DNA from: Erigeron canadensis
Lineage: Eukaryota; Streptophyta; Magnoliopsida; Asterales; Asteraceae
Assembly (NCBI RefSeq): GCF_010389155.1
Contig: NC_057761.1
Location: forward strand, 52,078,587-52,142,586
Length of the DNA: 64,000 bases
Reading direction: 5' to 3'
Part shown: positions 10,855-23,400 of the stretch, in pieces
Layout of the letters: each line of letters opens with the position of its first letter
Numbering within the stretch: position 1 is the stretch's first letter
Made by a program: the position numbers and the translations under genes
Notes under the pieces: model-generated
Database searches by the model: none
What the model was told of the DNA's origin: nothing
The model's input: only the letters and a program-made list of their open reading frames with translations

Positions 10855-12976
10855 TAAAATGATGAATTCGTAGTCTGGGAGTTTTTGAGGCCAGACGATG
10901 AATTCGGCATTTGTTTTGAAATTGATACAAGTGTGTGTAGCAACATATAAATCTAGCAACTAGCATAGCCAGGAGGTTTATCTAAATCTAGTGTAGTGAT
11001 ATATTTACAGGTATATATGGTTTAGCTGTAATCATGGTTTTGTATGTATTGATAATCCGTACATACATAGGTTTTGGTGTGGTTAGAATTAGGGTGGTGT
11101 TGATGGTATACTTGTGACTTCACTTTTGTTAGTTGTAAGATTCTATGTGTTCAATTATATTGTACATGTATCAGTTATGAAGGAATTAGCTAGAATGGAT
11201 TTTATTTTATTGTTAAGGCTTACTTCTAATTGCTGAAGTTTTTCTCATTAAAGACCGAATCAACTGATATCAGATTTCCGTTGTAAATAATATTACTAAG
11301 GGTTGTTATAAATATTATTAGTATAGATATTTAAGTTAGTTTGAGTAAAATAGACGGTGTTTAGGTAAATCTAAGTTTTTTTTTTATGAGAAAACTGGAA
11401 GAGGTCAACTGCGTTCAGAATTGGGCGAAACAATTGCTGTTAAATTATAAGTCTAATTTTCCCAATTTCATTTCATTCAAATAACCAAAACTTCATCAAT
11501 TCTGCTTCCATCTGTTAACTATTTGTTCTGCTGAAGATATTGTCCTCTCTTTCGGGACTTAATTAAATAATCTACATAGGTCCGAAAAAGAAAGCTATGG
11601 ACTAGTGGTTGTTAACTTGTTATCGATCCCCCAAAACGTCATTTAAACTCAATCCTTCCAATCATGATGAAAAGCACCCAAAAGGATATACCTTTGAATA
11701 ACGACCCGAGTGAACCTTCAACCGCCACGGCTTCTCAAAGCCTCATCGCATCAGCTATTGAAACTTGTTGCAGGCATCTTCAAAAAATACTCTTTCCATG
11801 TGTGAGCGAATTTAGAGATTCTGTCAAACCAAGTAAGAGTAATATATATCGCATTACAATCGTTTCACTTTGGCACGTACACCGTGTGGCTAAACAAGGT
11901 AGTATAACGCGCAACAAATAAGTTGAAACAAGGAAGGAAAAAGAGAGTGGGCTAGGACTTTGTCAAAATCGTCGGTATGCACGTAAGGTCAATATTGGCG
12001 TTGCTTTTCTAACCTTTCCGTTAGTGCACATGCCATTATATCAAACAAATACAAACTTACATTTCTTTTTTTCTTTTTTTTAACTTTTGAATTATTTATT
12101 ATGGGTGAGCTTATGAAAGTTATCGTTAACAAGAAGAACCTAATGGAAATTACCATTTGAATAACATTGAAAGGTTTAAGTCAACTACTCGTATTAACCT
12201 TTAAACATAATATGTATACAACGGAGAGGGATTTATGTACCTTTTTTTTGTTTATTCATAATATGGTTACACACGGGCCACGTCTTTTTTATAACCTTTA
12301 GTTAGACTTTTTAAATCATTATATTCTCTCCATAAGATTTTAAATCATTTAGTTAAACTTTTTAATAAATATATTTTTTTTAAAGGAAAGTGATATTTCC
12401 ACAACACACTTTAACCATCTACAACAATTATTGAATGATCCAGTTGTACACTGCGTAATAGATTTTGTACAGGTGGCTAAAACTTGTTATATGGATATCA
12501 TTTCCCTTTTTTAAAATTTTGACAGTAAATATTATTTTTTCAATCATATACTAGTTAATAAAAATTATATTTACATTTTAAACACGATTTATTCATGAAA
12601 AAGCAATTGTAAACAAAACAAAACCCATATGAACAATTGTAAACTGAAACAATACTTTCTTTTTATACAAAATACCAAAAAAATATAGGAACCAATTATT
12701 TGGTTTCCAAATTCAAACAAAGTGAAAACCCAAATGAACAATTGTAACTGAAATTAGTTACATAATTAACACACGAAAAGTGTTGTTTTTCTTTTTTACC
12801 TTCTAAGTGCAGTAGACAATATACAAGCTCCAATAAATCCTACCTTTCCTTTCAATTTAGAACCATATCCCCCCCTTAACTTGATGTTAAAAGCAAAATA
12901 TATATGTAACATCATCACAATTGACATATATATAATATGTATGTAACTATGTATGGAATTCATCCTAGCTAGCTAG
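10855..12976. other. Intergenic region between two convergent related genes
   Basis: No supported gene. The start is the presumed 3' UTR of the left gene. The 85-codon frame at 11664-11921 (+) has no recognisable domain, poor context and no flanking signals, so it is not called. The rest is AT-rich. A short AGCT/GCTA repeat lies at 12965-12979, at the stop codon of the right gene. Confidence 0.5.
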
Positions 12977-13345
12977 CTAATTAGACAAAGTCAAACCAAG
13001 GATTCGTCTAAGCTCTGTGGTCGGGTCATCATCTTTCATCATCATATTCTTTGCTGTGAAAAAACCAGGCAAAGGAACCGAACTAGGAGGAGGTGACTCA
13101 ACAAACGCAAATCCAGCAAAGAATTCATTATTTGACTGCTTATTTGTCTTCGAAGTGTTTCTGTTACTAGTACTATTCTTTCCCTTTGGTTGCTGTGCTC
13201 TTGTTCTGTTATCAGGATGCTGGTTAAACTTGATGTTTCTATGAGACTTTTTTGGTGTGTTGAACATGTTGTCAACAACAACAACAACATGATTGTTGTA
13301 TGAATCTTGAGGATGAAGAATAGCAACACCACCCATGGATTTCAT
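12977..13345 (-). CDS. Plant PNRC-motif-like protein, short paralogue
   Basis: A single-exon frame of 122 residues from the first ATG (13345). The second ATG (13336), giving MGGVAILHPQDSY, matches the family N terminus and lies in CCATGGG, a strong initiation context, so 119 residues is my preferred product. The C terminus has FFAGFAFVESPPPSSVPLPGFF and then TTELRRILGLTL, the two conserved blocks of the plant family. The middle is Asn/Thr/Lys-rich and low in complexity. It is shorter than the relative at 10279-10854, lacking the ILKRGE and GPDP blocks. A TATA box lies at about 13540 and a CT-rich 5' UTR at 13463-13485. Function unknown; an adaptor role by short linear motifs is plausible. Confidence 0.75.
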   Translation of the reverse strand: MKSMGGVAILHPQDSYNNHVVVVVDNMFNTPKKSHRNIKFNQHPDNRTRAQQPKGKNSTSNRNTSKTNKQSNNEFFAGFAFVESPPPSSVPLPGFFTAKNMMMKDDDPTTELRRILGLTLSN

Positions 13346-13534
13346 TTCTGATCTATATCTATCTATAGAAAAAAATATACTATAGTAAGATAAGAAATGA
13401 ATTAGTGGTTGAAGTTAATACCTACTAAAACTAATACTACTAAATAATTACAATAATAATTAAAGTTATATAGAGAGAGAATATAGATGTGTGAATTAAT
13501 TTGAGATGAAGAAATATGTGACAAGGGGGTGGAT

Positions 13535-13543
13535 GTTTTTATA
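13535..13543 (-). promoter_or_regulatory. TATA box of the 12977-13345 gene
   Basis: The minus strand reads TATAAAAAC about 190 bp before the ATG, followed by a CT-rich leader (CTCTCTC near 13475), a common plant 5' UTR pattern. Confidence 0.5.
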
Positions 13544-15067
13544 GGAAATGAACATGTTGGTGGGGTACATTTGTGGACACACAGGAAGGTGTTAAAAAAC
13601 ACGTACTGGGGGCTGGTCTTACTTGACCTGACCGGCTGACCCAATCATCTCCATCCTTTGTGGTTTGACCCTTCCTTTATTTTTGAACTCCTTTATTGGT
13701 TTTCAATTCCTCCAAAGCTTTTGATCCGATAAATACGATTACTCAAGTAATAAGTTTTACCACTTTGTATTAATACAATTCGGTTAGTAATCGTGAGACA
13801 AGACAATTAGGATTAATGTTACTCTCTAGTTGTTACTGATAATTTGCAGAATTTAATACAAATTTATATTTACTTGGCATATATTCGTTAACCATTATAA
13901 AAAGTAATGATATATGCTAACATGATTTTTGATACATTTATCAATACTAAATTACTAATACGCATAATTTAAATTATTATATAATATGGCAGATATAATA
14001 TGATAATCCAATATTATAAAAGATTCAATGTATTCGTTGGATTATATTAAAGTAGGAATCCTAAACGTCGATAATACCGGTGACTTTGACGTAATGGTAG
14101 GTCATTTATAAGTATAGGTAGGCTATCGTTTTCTTCCTTTCCCCTACTTGTTTATTTATGATTGTCACATTTGGCTTTCAATCATTAAGTTTACAGCAAT
14201 TCAAATCTTAGATAAATAAATAAATAGGATAAACCACATTTCTTTTTCTTTTTCTAATACATCACTTAAAGATTTTAATAACATACCCAGCAATATTATA
14301 CTTGACATTATCCTTCATTTATGGAGTCAAGAAGTTAAGCTTATTCTAGTCATTGATTAAAAACTAAAATTATGATCGAAGTTGCAAACATTTTTCCAAT
14401 AAAAAATAATATTCTTTTAAAGTAAACGCAACTTTGGATTTGTCATGCAAACCAATTACAATGTTTATTAGTGGCAAATTATTTGGTTTGGTGGTCATTA
14501 TGTCCTCATTGATAATTGTATATTAAAGGTCATGGTTTTAAGTCCGTTTTTATTTGTCCTAATTGATAATTAATGTATATAATATGTCTATCAATAAGAA
14601 ATACTGAAAATATCTGTAAATAAAGTAGATGCAAAAACTTTACTTGAAACGGTCAAACAATGTCTTACATCATTAATATTGAATGCACACTTGTTATTTG
14701 TTAATTACATACTGTATATTATATTGATATGATATTAACTATAAGTACATGTATTTATATGCAACAATTTCCCTCAGTAATTCCACAGTGATAAGTTGAT
14801 CAAAAAGTTTTTTATGTTAATAGGTATTTATTGAGAAGCTTTTTATAATTCGGAAAGATAGTTCTTTGTATCAAAAGGTTAACGATCCTTAATTTATTTG
14901 ATGAAATACTTTTTTTTCAAAGACTTTTTCACCAACTTATAAATACATATAATTTATTTAACATTTTGAATTTAGTATTTATAAATTGATGGTGTTAAAA
15001 TAATAAAAGGTCATTGATAGATAAATGTCATTGGAAATGCCCTAATTGTCCGTCTAACCCAACCATT
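13544..15067. other. AT-rich intergenic sequence
   Basis: Upstream of the minus-strand PNRC-like gene. I see no gene, no paired terminal repeats and no retroelement motif. Short frames here lack conserved residues. Confidence 0.45.
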
Positions 15068-15075
15068 CTTAGTAC

Positions 15076-15927
15076 CAGGGACGGCTCCATCTTGGGGCAG
15101 TTGGGCATTCAAATTTTGATACAATGTAATTTTTTAGAGATATATTTGAAATAAATAAATAAATAAATAGAAAATACAACAAATGTCATTGTCATAAGCT
15201 TATTTTTTAGAAGTACATTACTTATGTTGGAATCATTAGTTTTGAGATAGAGTTAAAATCTTGAATTGTTTTAATTTTTAATAGAGTTAAAAAAGAGAGT
15301 TTGAAAAGGCGTGAAAATTAGTTAAAGATTATTTGAGGGGTAAGGCTCAAGGGTTAATGGAGAAAGTGTTTTCTTTGTTTGGATAAATGTATGTATGAAA
15401 ATGTTATTTTTTTTAAAATTATTAATAAATTATTTATTCTTCCTAACAAAATAGCCTAAAAATCCTCCTAATTATTGGATAATGACATGTGGAAAAATCA
15501 AGGGGTAAGATTAAGAAAGAGAATTAGTGGATACTACATGTCACCTTCTTAGGGTGTTAGGAGGATTTTTAGGCTATTTTGTTAGGAGGATTAGTAATTT
15601 TCCTTAATAGAATAGTCATCACAATAGGCATGTAGAAAATATATATCTACAAGATAAAATGTATATCATTATCCAAATTTGAAAAGACCAATGTCAATGT
15701 AAAAAATAGATATTTTCATAACTGACACTCACTTGTGTTAAACTCTTCTCAACACCGATCCTTGATAATCAGACTAAACCTGACGTTAACGAAATTCTTT
15801 TGGGAGTCCATTTTATCTACCTACGGGTCAAGGCTCATTTTTAAAATTGTTTTTCCCTGGATGTAATAAATATAATAAACGACTATTAAATTTGCCCCTC
15901 ACTGAAAAAATTCTGGCTCCGTCCCTG
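15076..15927. mobile_element. Non-autonomous hAT element, 8-bp TSD
   Basis: The left end is CAGGGACGGCTCCA and the right end, reverse-complemented, CAGGGACGGAGCCAGA. Flanking octamers CTTAGTAC (15068-15075) and TTTAGTAC (15928-15935) match at 7 of 8 positions. It is 852 bp with no transposase. The ends resemble those of the elements at 6172 and 43957. It contains a separate 145-bp foldback (15442-15586). Confidence 0.82.
15442..15586. repeat. Perfect 30-bp inverted repeat nested in the hAT
   Basis: Positions 15442-15471 (starting CCTAACAAAATAGCC) and 15557-15586 (ending GGCTATTTTGTTAGG) are exact reverse complements separated by 85 bp. This looks like a tiny MITE that inserted into the hAT, although no clear target duplication was identified. 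Confidence 0.75.
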
Positions 15928-15935
15928 TTTAGTAC

Positions 15936-17440
15936 CGAGGTTAACTCGACTCTGAACCTTATTGTACGTGTATTTGCCTGCTTCAATGATGAAAGGAGAA
16001 TTTTGGTACAAAGCTTTATAATCGTTAGTTGAGGGTTATTGATGGAAAACTATAGTATTTGTATTATCAACGGATAACACTAGTCTTAAAAACTTAAAAT
16101 ATTAATATTGAGAATTTTGTATTTACTTTTTCATTACTTTAGACATTTAATAAAAATAATACTTTATAGAATTCCAGATATCACTTATTTTACAAAATCT
16201 AAGTACCAAATTCCTTTTGTAAAGCGCGCAGTGTACATCTTTAGAGAAAACATTGTTACACGTTTATATTCTCTAACTAAATAAATAAATTAGAAAGTGT
16301 GATGCAGCCGACAACCAATCATAAAAACAGCCCAGAACCTTACATGATTAATTTGATTCTCAAACATGTTGCTTTTGCTTTTCAAACTACAGTCGACATC
16401 TTTTATGCCTTTCGCCGAAAGAAGCACTATATATGTAAGGCATGGTTATATCGCGTGTATACGGTTATGGTATATAGATGGTGAGTTAATCATATACTAT
16501 AACTCTTTATACCTTTAATTAAATATTTTAAGTTCTAATCAAGGACACGTTAAATACTCGTATGATATTTCATATCCTCGTTAGAATCGCTGATCACTAG
16601 TTTCCTCTTTTTTCTTATGTTGTATTAGCATTATGAATACATGTCAAATCTTTGTTCATTATTTACAACAAAATCAAAATCAAAATCATGGGAATTTTCA
16701 ATAGGTTAATGCTAGCTTTGTATGAATAAGCGCATAAGCTCAACAAAACAAGCTAGTTAAGTTAAGAGACCAATGATGTAATGAATAACCCATTGGGTCC
16801 AGTAGTCTAGAGCATAATGGCTATGACCATGTCGAATTGTGTATAGTGTGTCGACTTGTTTTGTGAAATTTTGAATCGTGACTCGTATCGTAAAAGACAT
16901 TAAAATAATATAATATAACAAAATAAAATAATATATATGTATGAACATACATATATCCATAATTTTGTTATCTTTATTAACAATTTAGGCTTTTTAATTG
17001 TTTTAAGATATATTATATATAGAATGTAATGTAAAATTAAGCATAAATATTGAAACGTGGAAAAAGAAATCAAAACAAAAAAAATGATAATGATCGCAAT
17101 TAACTAATTAAGTAACAATATATCAAAAATAATAACGGAGAATACAAAATAGAGTGTACCTATACAGCTGTATTTGAATAATACGAGCTTGAGTAATAAA
17201 AAAAGATATAAACTCACCCTCACTCACACTACCAACCTCTCTATTTCTCTTTTCTGTCACCGCTTCTTTTTCTATCTTACAATTTGCTATATGGATTTTT
17301 GAAAACACACCCAACCTTCAATATTCTCTGAATGGGGCTTCTTGGAATTCAAACATCATATTAATATCTTCTTCTATTTCACAATCTGATAAAAGTAAAG
17401 CCCAGGTTATCATTGCTTTTAGAAGATTCAAAAATCGCAA
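15936..17440. other. Intergenic, no gene seen
   Basis: AT-rich DNA between the hAT and the degraded coding-like stretch. Frames at 15847-16032, 16299-16484, 16757-16960 and 17123-17314 are short, without domain motifs or gene-like context. Confidence 0.4.
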
Positions 17441-18400
17441 ACAACTATTGGTAGCTGATGGTGGCCGGATGATGGTGGTCGCAACAGAGGGTTGTTTGGG
17501 AATCGCACGTTACATGAGACGTACCGTATCGGACGTCTCGTTACAAGAATCACACGAGACAATACGAGTCAAAACCTTGTCCGAACCGATTCGTTACTTT
17601 TGCCTTGAGTATTGTCTTGACTCGTACGAGATTATTAAGTAGATTATTAAGTAGATTATCGGGGATATTGGACCACTCAAAATTATTCTCATTACATCTT
17701 GTTTAGGAGCTGTACTTGGAAATGCTTTTTGGAACTTACAATTCAATATCTGATTTAAACTTTTTAGAACCAGTGAATACATATGGAATATTAATGTCAC
17801 GTCAGATTCAAGGAATAGAAGTATATTTTGGCTTTATCACTAGAGACAAAGGTCAAATGTTGACCATTATGTATATATGTGAATCTGGTCATCCTATTTC
17901 TCATCAAGACAAAACCTGGTATCAACTCATATATACGAGTATCAGCCCAAACAATAATTATGTGGATCGATGTTGTGTTCATGTCTCTTAGCGACAACAA
18001 TTATATATCAAAACGAACGAGTTTGACTTATGGATATTACCAGAAATGAGGGTACCACAAGAAGCCGGTGACAAAACCCAAGATCGAGCAGCAAAGAATT
18101 TATATAGTAGCAACCGCAATTCCAAGAATCCGACATTCATCTACCACCATTACGCAAAACAACTCGCTTAGGATAATTTGGAGGTCGAAAAAGTTAGGAA
18201 CAACAAGCTTCCACCCTGATAATTTTCAATCATTTGAGTTTAATTTGAATCTCGTAGATCTAGCTCCTCATACTGAGCGTCTGAGCCAAATCTCTAAGAA
18301 ATGTTCTCAAGAATATAACAAGAACTACCGCGGCAAGAAACTAAATCACCATATAATGAATTCATGATTGAAAACAATGAACTATGTGTGACCCATGTCC
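17441..18400 (+). pseudogene. Unrecognised coding-like remnant
   Basis: Three consecutive plus-strand frames (17448-17642, 17716-17991, 18068-18367) have somewhat higher GC and varied composition compared with their surroundings, including stretches such as GIEVYFGFITRDKGQ and FEFNLNLVDLAPHTERLSQ. They are separated by stops or frame changes, so if this was a gene it is broken. I do not recognise the family. The copia element inserted 80-100 bp downstream. Confidence 0.25.
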
Positions 18401-18482
18401 CTGATCACAATCACACCAACAACATTAATTATCAACATTCAACTCAATTAGCTTGATATTCTATACATGTCATAGATTCTTT

Positions 18483-18966
18483 TGTTGGAACCATGTTAGT
18501 GTGACCGTCACTGATCATGTATCATTCCTGATATGATAATTGACAATAACTGAAATCCCTATGTCTAGGTAAATATATGATGGGCGTATTTACTCTTAGA
18601 GACGTAGTATAGGGTTTCCCATTAGGTGATTGTAAATAAGAGGACTAATGGTATACACATTAAACACCACAGGGGTTGAATGTGTAATTACTAAAGGGTG
18701 GTAAGTGTAATTACTATCATTATAAATAGAGGGTAATTAACCCTAAGTTAAGGTTAATCACACACACATAATCCCACACAACTTCGTGTGTTTACTCCTC
18801 TCAAATTCGTGTATCATGTTCCAGCCGAATTACTCATCCCATTATTACTCAATCACCTTGTTATGGGAACCCGAAATCAATAGCAATTATGCTTTATGCT
18901 CTTACAGGTTCCACAGGACGATTGGGGATGTTTTATCACTCGAATCGAATCATGTTTATTCCAACA
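18483..18966 (+). repeat. 5' LTR of the copia element
   Basis: 484 bp, TG...CA ends. It includes CATTATAAATAGAGGG (TATA-like, near 18720), which probably drives the element transcript. A short frame in it (18786 onward) is repeated in the 3' LTR and is not a gene. Confidence 0.93.
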
Positions 18967-18968
18967 TG

Positions 18969-18980
18969 TGGTATCAGAGC
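18969..18980 (+). promoter_or_regulatory. Primer binding site (initiator tRNA-Met)
   Basis: TGGTATCAGAGC starts two bases after the 5' LTR and is the standard copia primer site, complementary to the 3' end of plant initiator methionine tRNA. Confidence 0.92.
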
Positions 18981-19053
18981 CTCGTTACGAACAATAAGTC
19001 GTGATTCGGTTCGAATTTGATGAATTTCGTGAACTAAAAATCTGCAGAATAAG

Positions 19054-19566
19054 AACTTCGTGCTGACGTCACACGAACTTCGTGCTGACGTCATCACAGA
19101 CTAATGTTCAATTCGCACTGACGTCACACGAACTTTGTGCTGACGTCATCACGAATTAAAGCCCACCTCGCGCTGACGTCATCTTTGTCCTGACGTCATC
19201 ATGCCTTCTGCTCATTTTCGCGCTTACGTCATCTCTAACTCGCGCTTACGTCATCGCGAACTTATGCTTATGTGATCACACGAACTTCAGCTTATCTCTA
19301 TACACGAATTAACTGCATGCTCGTGCTTACTTCATCACGAGTGTATGACATCTTCGTGCTGATATCATCATGACTTTATGATATCTTCGTGCTTATGTCC
19401 TCACGACTTAATGATATTTTCATTCCAATGTCAACACGACTTATGATGACTTCATGCTTATGTTATCACGAACTATTACCTAAGTTTGTGCTTAATTGAT
19501 CACAAGTTATTACTTAAGTTCGTATTATATTGAAGATGATCTTAGCTGATGAATGTGTTCGTGCTT
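19054..19566 (+). repeat. Leader repeat array with TGACGTCA palindromes
   Basis: Degenerate units built on ACGAACTTCGTGCTGACGTCATC repeat through about 500 bp directly after the primer site. Perfect TGACGTCA occurs at 19064, 19086, 19119, 19141, 19174 and 19191, and TTACGTCA at 19224 and 19246. Later units decay (GCTTATGTCCTCACGAC, GCTTAATTGATCAC). TGACGTCA is the palindromic core bound by plant TGA-type and other bZIP factors. Whether this array acts as an enhancer is not shown by sequence. Confidence 0.85.
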
Positions 19567-19666
19567 ACTATTTTACCCTATAATTTTGTGGCTGAATTTG
19601 TCTCTGATTTTTCAAAAAATAATTTTTTCTAAGACATTTTTGCCATAGGACTTTAAGGGTAAAAAT

Positions 19667-19737
19667 TTCTGGTCGCGCTGCCCCTTGGACCCCGCTTCCA
19701 GGGGCGCTGCCCCCGGACCCCCATAATGTGTGGGGGC
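19667..19737 (+). repeat. GC-rich block in the copia leader
   Basis: A C/G-rich patch (CGCTGCCCCTTGGACCCC, GGGGCGCTGCCCCCGGACCC, TGTGGGGGCTTCGC) stands out in AT-rich DNA. Internal complementarity between GGGGCGC/GTGGGGG and CCCC runs suggests a stable RNA structure. Comparable blocks occur, from memory, in other plant copia leaders. Confidence 0.55.
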
Positions 19738-19764
19738 TTCGCACTAATGTACATGGTTTCATCA

Positions 19765-20345
19765 TTTGTGCCCAAAGGTCAAATATGATTCTCATGGTGC
19801 GTTCTTTTCCTTTTGGATAATGAACACTAAGTATATTGATTATGCCCAAAGGTGATTTAATACACTTTGTGTGCTAAAAGGAATATTTTTTCATGCATAA
19901 GATACACGATTCTTAATTTTGTGCCCAAAGGTCAAAAGATAAGCGTTGTGCCGCATGACCCTAATGCTCATGTGTACTTAGATATTAGTTACTTCTGCCC
20001 AAAGGTGATGTAAATCTAAGTAGAGCCTTATGTCAACTTATTGTTTTGGTGTTTACAATAGGTTACCTATCACTGGCTTCATTAGTATAATGGCCTTAGT
20101 CTCATTACTTTTAGGAACATTACTTTAGCCTCTTACGTATTTAGGCATTACGTTAGTTCCATTACTTTTAGAGACATTACTTAATAAGCCTTAGATATCT
20201 AATTATGAGGAACATTATTATTAGCCCTTAGTTAAGTTTAGGCATTACTTTAGTTCCCTTACTTTATAGATATTGCTTAGTCTGCCTTAGATAGCTAATT
20301 ATGTCACTATAACCTTATTGCCCTTAGTTTTAGGCATTACTTTAA
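19765..20345 (+). repeat. TGCCCAAAGGT and GGCATTAC repeats in the leader
   Basis: Four copies of TGCCCAAAGGT(C/G) occur near 19770, 19843, 19922 and 19999, followed to about 20345 by degenerate repeats of GGCATTACTTTAGTTCC. They are non-coding and part of the untranslated leader of the copia element. Confidence 0.6.
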
Positions 20346-20459
20346 TAATCTTCTATTACTTGTATCATAAATTGTTATCCTCTTTATTTCCACTGTAGTA
20401 CCTAACTTAGGCATTAAGCCGCTTATTGATGCAAACTTTGCTTTATGAAAGGATTAATT

Positions 20460-23400
20460 ACCTCTAACTCTAAAGATGCTAGACTTTGACTATGTCATTT
20501 GCCATAATGAACCCACTGCTATTACTGCTAACTTTTTCACAGCTCAGAAAGCAAATTTTAAAAAATGGGATAAGGCGAATCACTAGTCACTAATGATGGT
20601 CAGGAACTTCATCAATTAAAGTATCTGAGGGAATGTTTACAAGTAGCTTAAGTATAAAGGAAATAGCAGTATTTGTGAACACATAATGAATATGACTGAC
20701 ATGACTCATAAGTTTAAGAGTCCTAAAATGGAAGTCTTTGACAATTTTCTTGTGCATTTTATGATAACCTCATTGCTTGCTCATTCCGACACCTTCAAAA
20801 TTAGATGTAATGCTATGAAGGATAAATGGTTGATGAGTGAACGAATAGCAATGTGTGTACAAGAAAATGGTCGCCTTAAGTTGGGCCAACCTATATTTGT
20901 TCACCTTACTACCACTGCTAATTCCATTAAGAGGAAAGATATAACAGTAATAAGACTGCAAATAAAGTTCAAAAGGATAATCATGGTGCTATTGCCTCTA
21001 GCTTTAAGTCCTTGACTAGCAATCCTAACTGCAAATTCTCATTGTGCCCAGATTGCCTTAATTTCAAGGAACTGCTAGCTAAGAAAGCTTATTTCTTTCA
21101 TGTAATATTTGATTCTTTTATGTTTAATGTATCTTCTAATACATGTGTGAGTGATTCTAGTTCTATGGTTCATGTGATTAACTCAACATAAGCATTCCAC
21201 ACAATCCAGAAGCTATCAAATGACCAAAGAAAGCTTAGAGTTCGAAGGGCTGATCTCTTATATGTAAAAACCATGGAGACTTATGATTTACATATAAACA
21301 CTTGAAAGTGTATTAGACTAGTGGATACCTTATGTGTACCGAGAATTTCTCAGAACCTTGTATCTATTTCTCTAGTTTAAGACCTTGAAAGTTATGTAAT
21401 AATTCATGGTTACGACGAGATTGCCATTACTCATAATAATGAATTCCTTGGTCCTAGTTTCTTGAATGGATTGTTGTATAAGTTAGAACTAGATCATAAT
21501 TTCTCACAGTCTTTGTTGTCTCCTGATATTGATGACATAACTAAAAGAAAGACAAAATCACCTAACTAATTAAGAGAATTACTCCATGTAGTGGCATAAA
21601 TACGTTAGCCACATCTTACGAGTTTGCATGATACGACTCATAAAGGATGCAATATTACATTCTCTTGACTTTTATGATTTTGAAACATGTATTCAATGGC
21701 TTAAGGGATCAAGAAAGGAGTCACTAGAAGTTCCAACTTGCTGGAAATAATTCACTCTGATGTTAGTGGCCCCTATCCCGCATCCATGCATCATTTATTA
21801 GAATCATTAACGATTATTCACATTATATGCACCTATATTTGATCTGAACCCTTAGAGACTTTTATTGATCTTGTAATTTTGGTTTTAAATCAATTTGATC
21901 ATAAAATAAAAGTTGTGAGATCAGATAGAGGAGGTGAGTATTATGGTTGACATATTGATATTGGTTAAGCTCTTAATCCTTTCCATAACTTTTGAAAGGA
22001 ACAAGACATAAGTAACCAATATACCATGTTTGGTTATCCTCAACGAATTATGTTGCTAAAAGGAGAAATAGAACCTTAATGGACATGGTGAAAAGTATGT
22101 TTGTCAACACTAACTTACCTACTTTCATTTGGACTGAGGCCTTACGCACAGCTGTTCATATACTCAATAAGAGTTCCATTAGAATCTGTCCTTAAGACTC
22201 ATGGACAGAAAGGAAACTGAGTCTGAGTTATATGAACGTATGAGGTTGTACTGCCAAAGCATAACTCTATAACCCTAACTTAAAGAAACTGGATCCTAAA
22301 TCCCTTACCCGTTTCTTTATCGGTTATAATTTTTATTGTCTTTCCTACACTACTAGTATTATTGACACGCAGTATGTCACATTTCATGAGAACTAAGATA
22401 TCAGTGGGAGCACGACAAATCATAACTTAAGATTTGCAGGAAGTACAAGAAGCGGGGGGAACCACTCGTCGGTTATTATTACTCCTCCGATAACTCCTTT
22501 TGTACCCAACGCTGCACCTAATATCACTAATCCACCTTCTCTATCAGAATTCTAAACCTCCTAATTATAATACTACTAATGTTAAAGCATTTTATTAGTA
22601 ATGCTAAAGCAAAGCATCTTACTACTAATGCTAAAGCATCTTCCTTATTGAACCTGAAAATCAACTCAGGAGATCATCTCGGTCACTCATGACCATAACT
22701 TTGATGATTTCATTATTTAACTGAAGTTGAGGACATTGGAAAGCTTACTGATCCTACCTCTTATTAAGAAGCCATTAATAGCGATCAGGTCACTTAGTGG
22801 AATGAAGCCATGATTTAATAGCTTAATTCTGTGTAGCATAATGACGTTTGGGACTTGGTTGAATTTCTTGAAGAATCCAAATCTATAAGTTGTAAGTAGA
22901 TCTTCAAAACCAAATTAGACCCGAATAGAAACGTCAAACGCTATAAGGCCATAACCATTTGCGAAGGGCTTTACTCAAACGGAAGGAATTGATTATCAAG
23001 AGACCTTATCTCATGTCTCATAAAGATTCCTTAAGGATCATCATGGCATTCGTAACTTATTATGATTTAGAGTTACATTAGATGGATGTCAAGACCACTT
23101 TCCTAATGGAAACTTGTATTAAGACGGATACATGTGAACATGAAGTTCCATAAAGTAAATAGCACATGATCTGCAAGTTGAATAAGTCCATATATGGGTT
23201 GAAGCGAGCATCACTAAAATGGTACGTTAAGTTTAATGAAGTCATAAGAGGACAAGACTTCCTAAGAAAATCAAGTGGATTAATGCACATATCTCAAGAT
23301 TAGTGGGAGTAAATTTACAATCCTTGTTTTGCACGTGGATGATATACTTGCAAATAACAAGTTGGATATGTTGCATGAGTTGAAGCGTTTACTTTTCGCA

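Noticed and set aside
11664..11921. 85-codon plus-strand frame between the two PNRC-like genes
   Set aside because: No recognisable motif, no promoter or splice support and ordinary composition.
12965..12979. AGCT/GCTA run at the stop codon as a terminator hairpin
   Set aside because: It is a short palindromic microsatellite; intrinsic terminators do not apply to plant Pol II genes.
18786..19004. 72-codon frame in the copia 5' LTR, repeated at 24903-25103
   Set aside because: It lies wholly or mostly in the LTR and recurs only because the LTR is duplicated; no domain is present.
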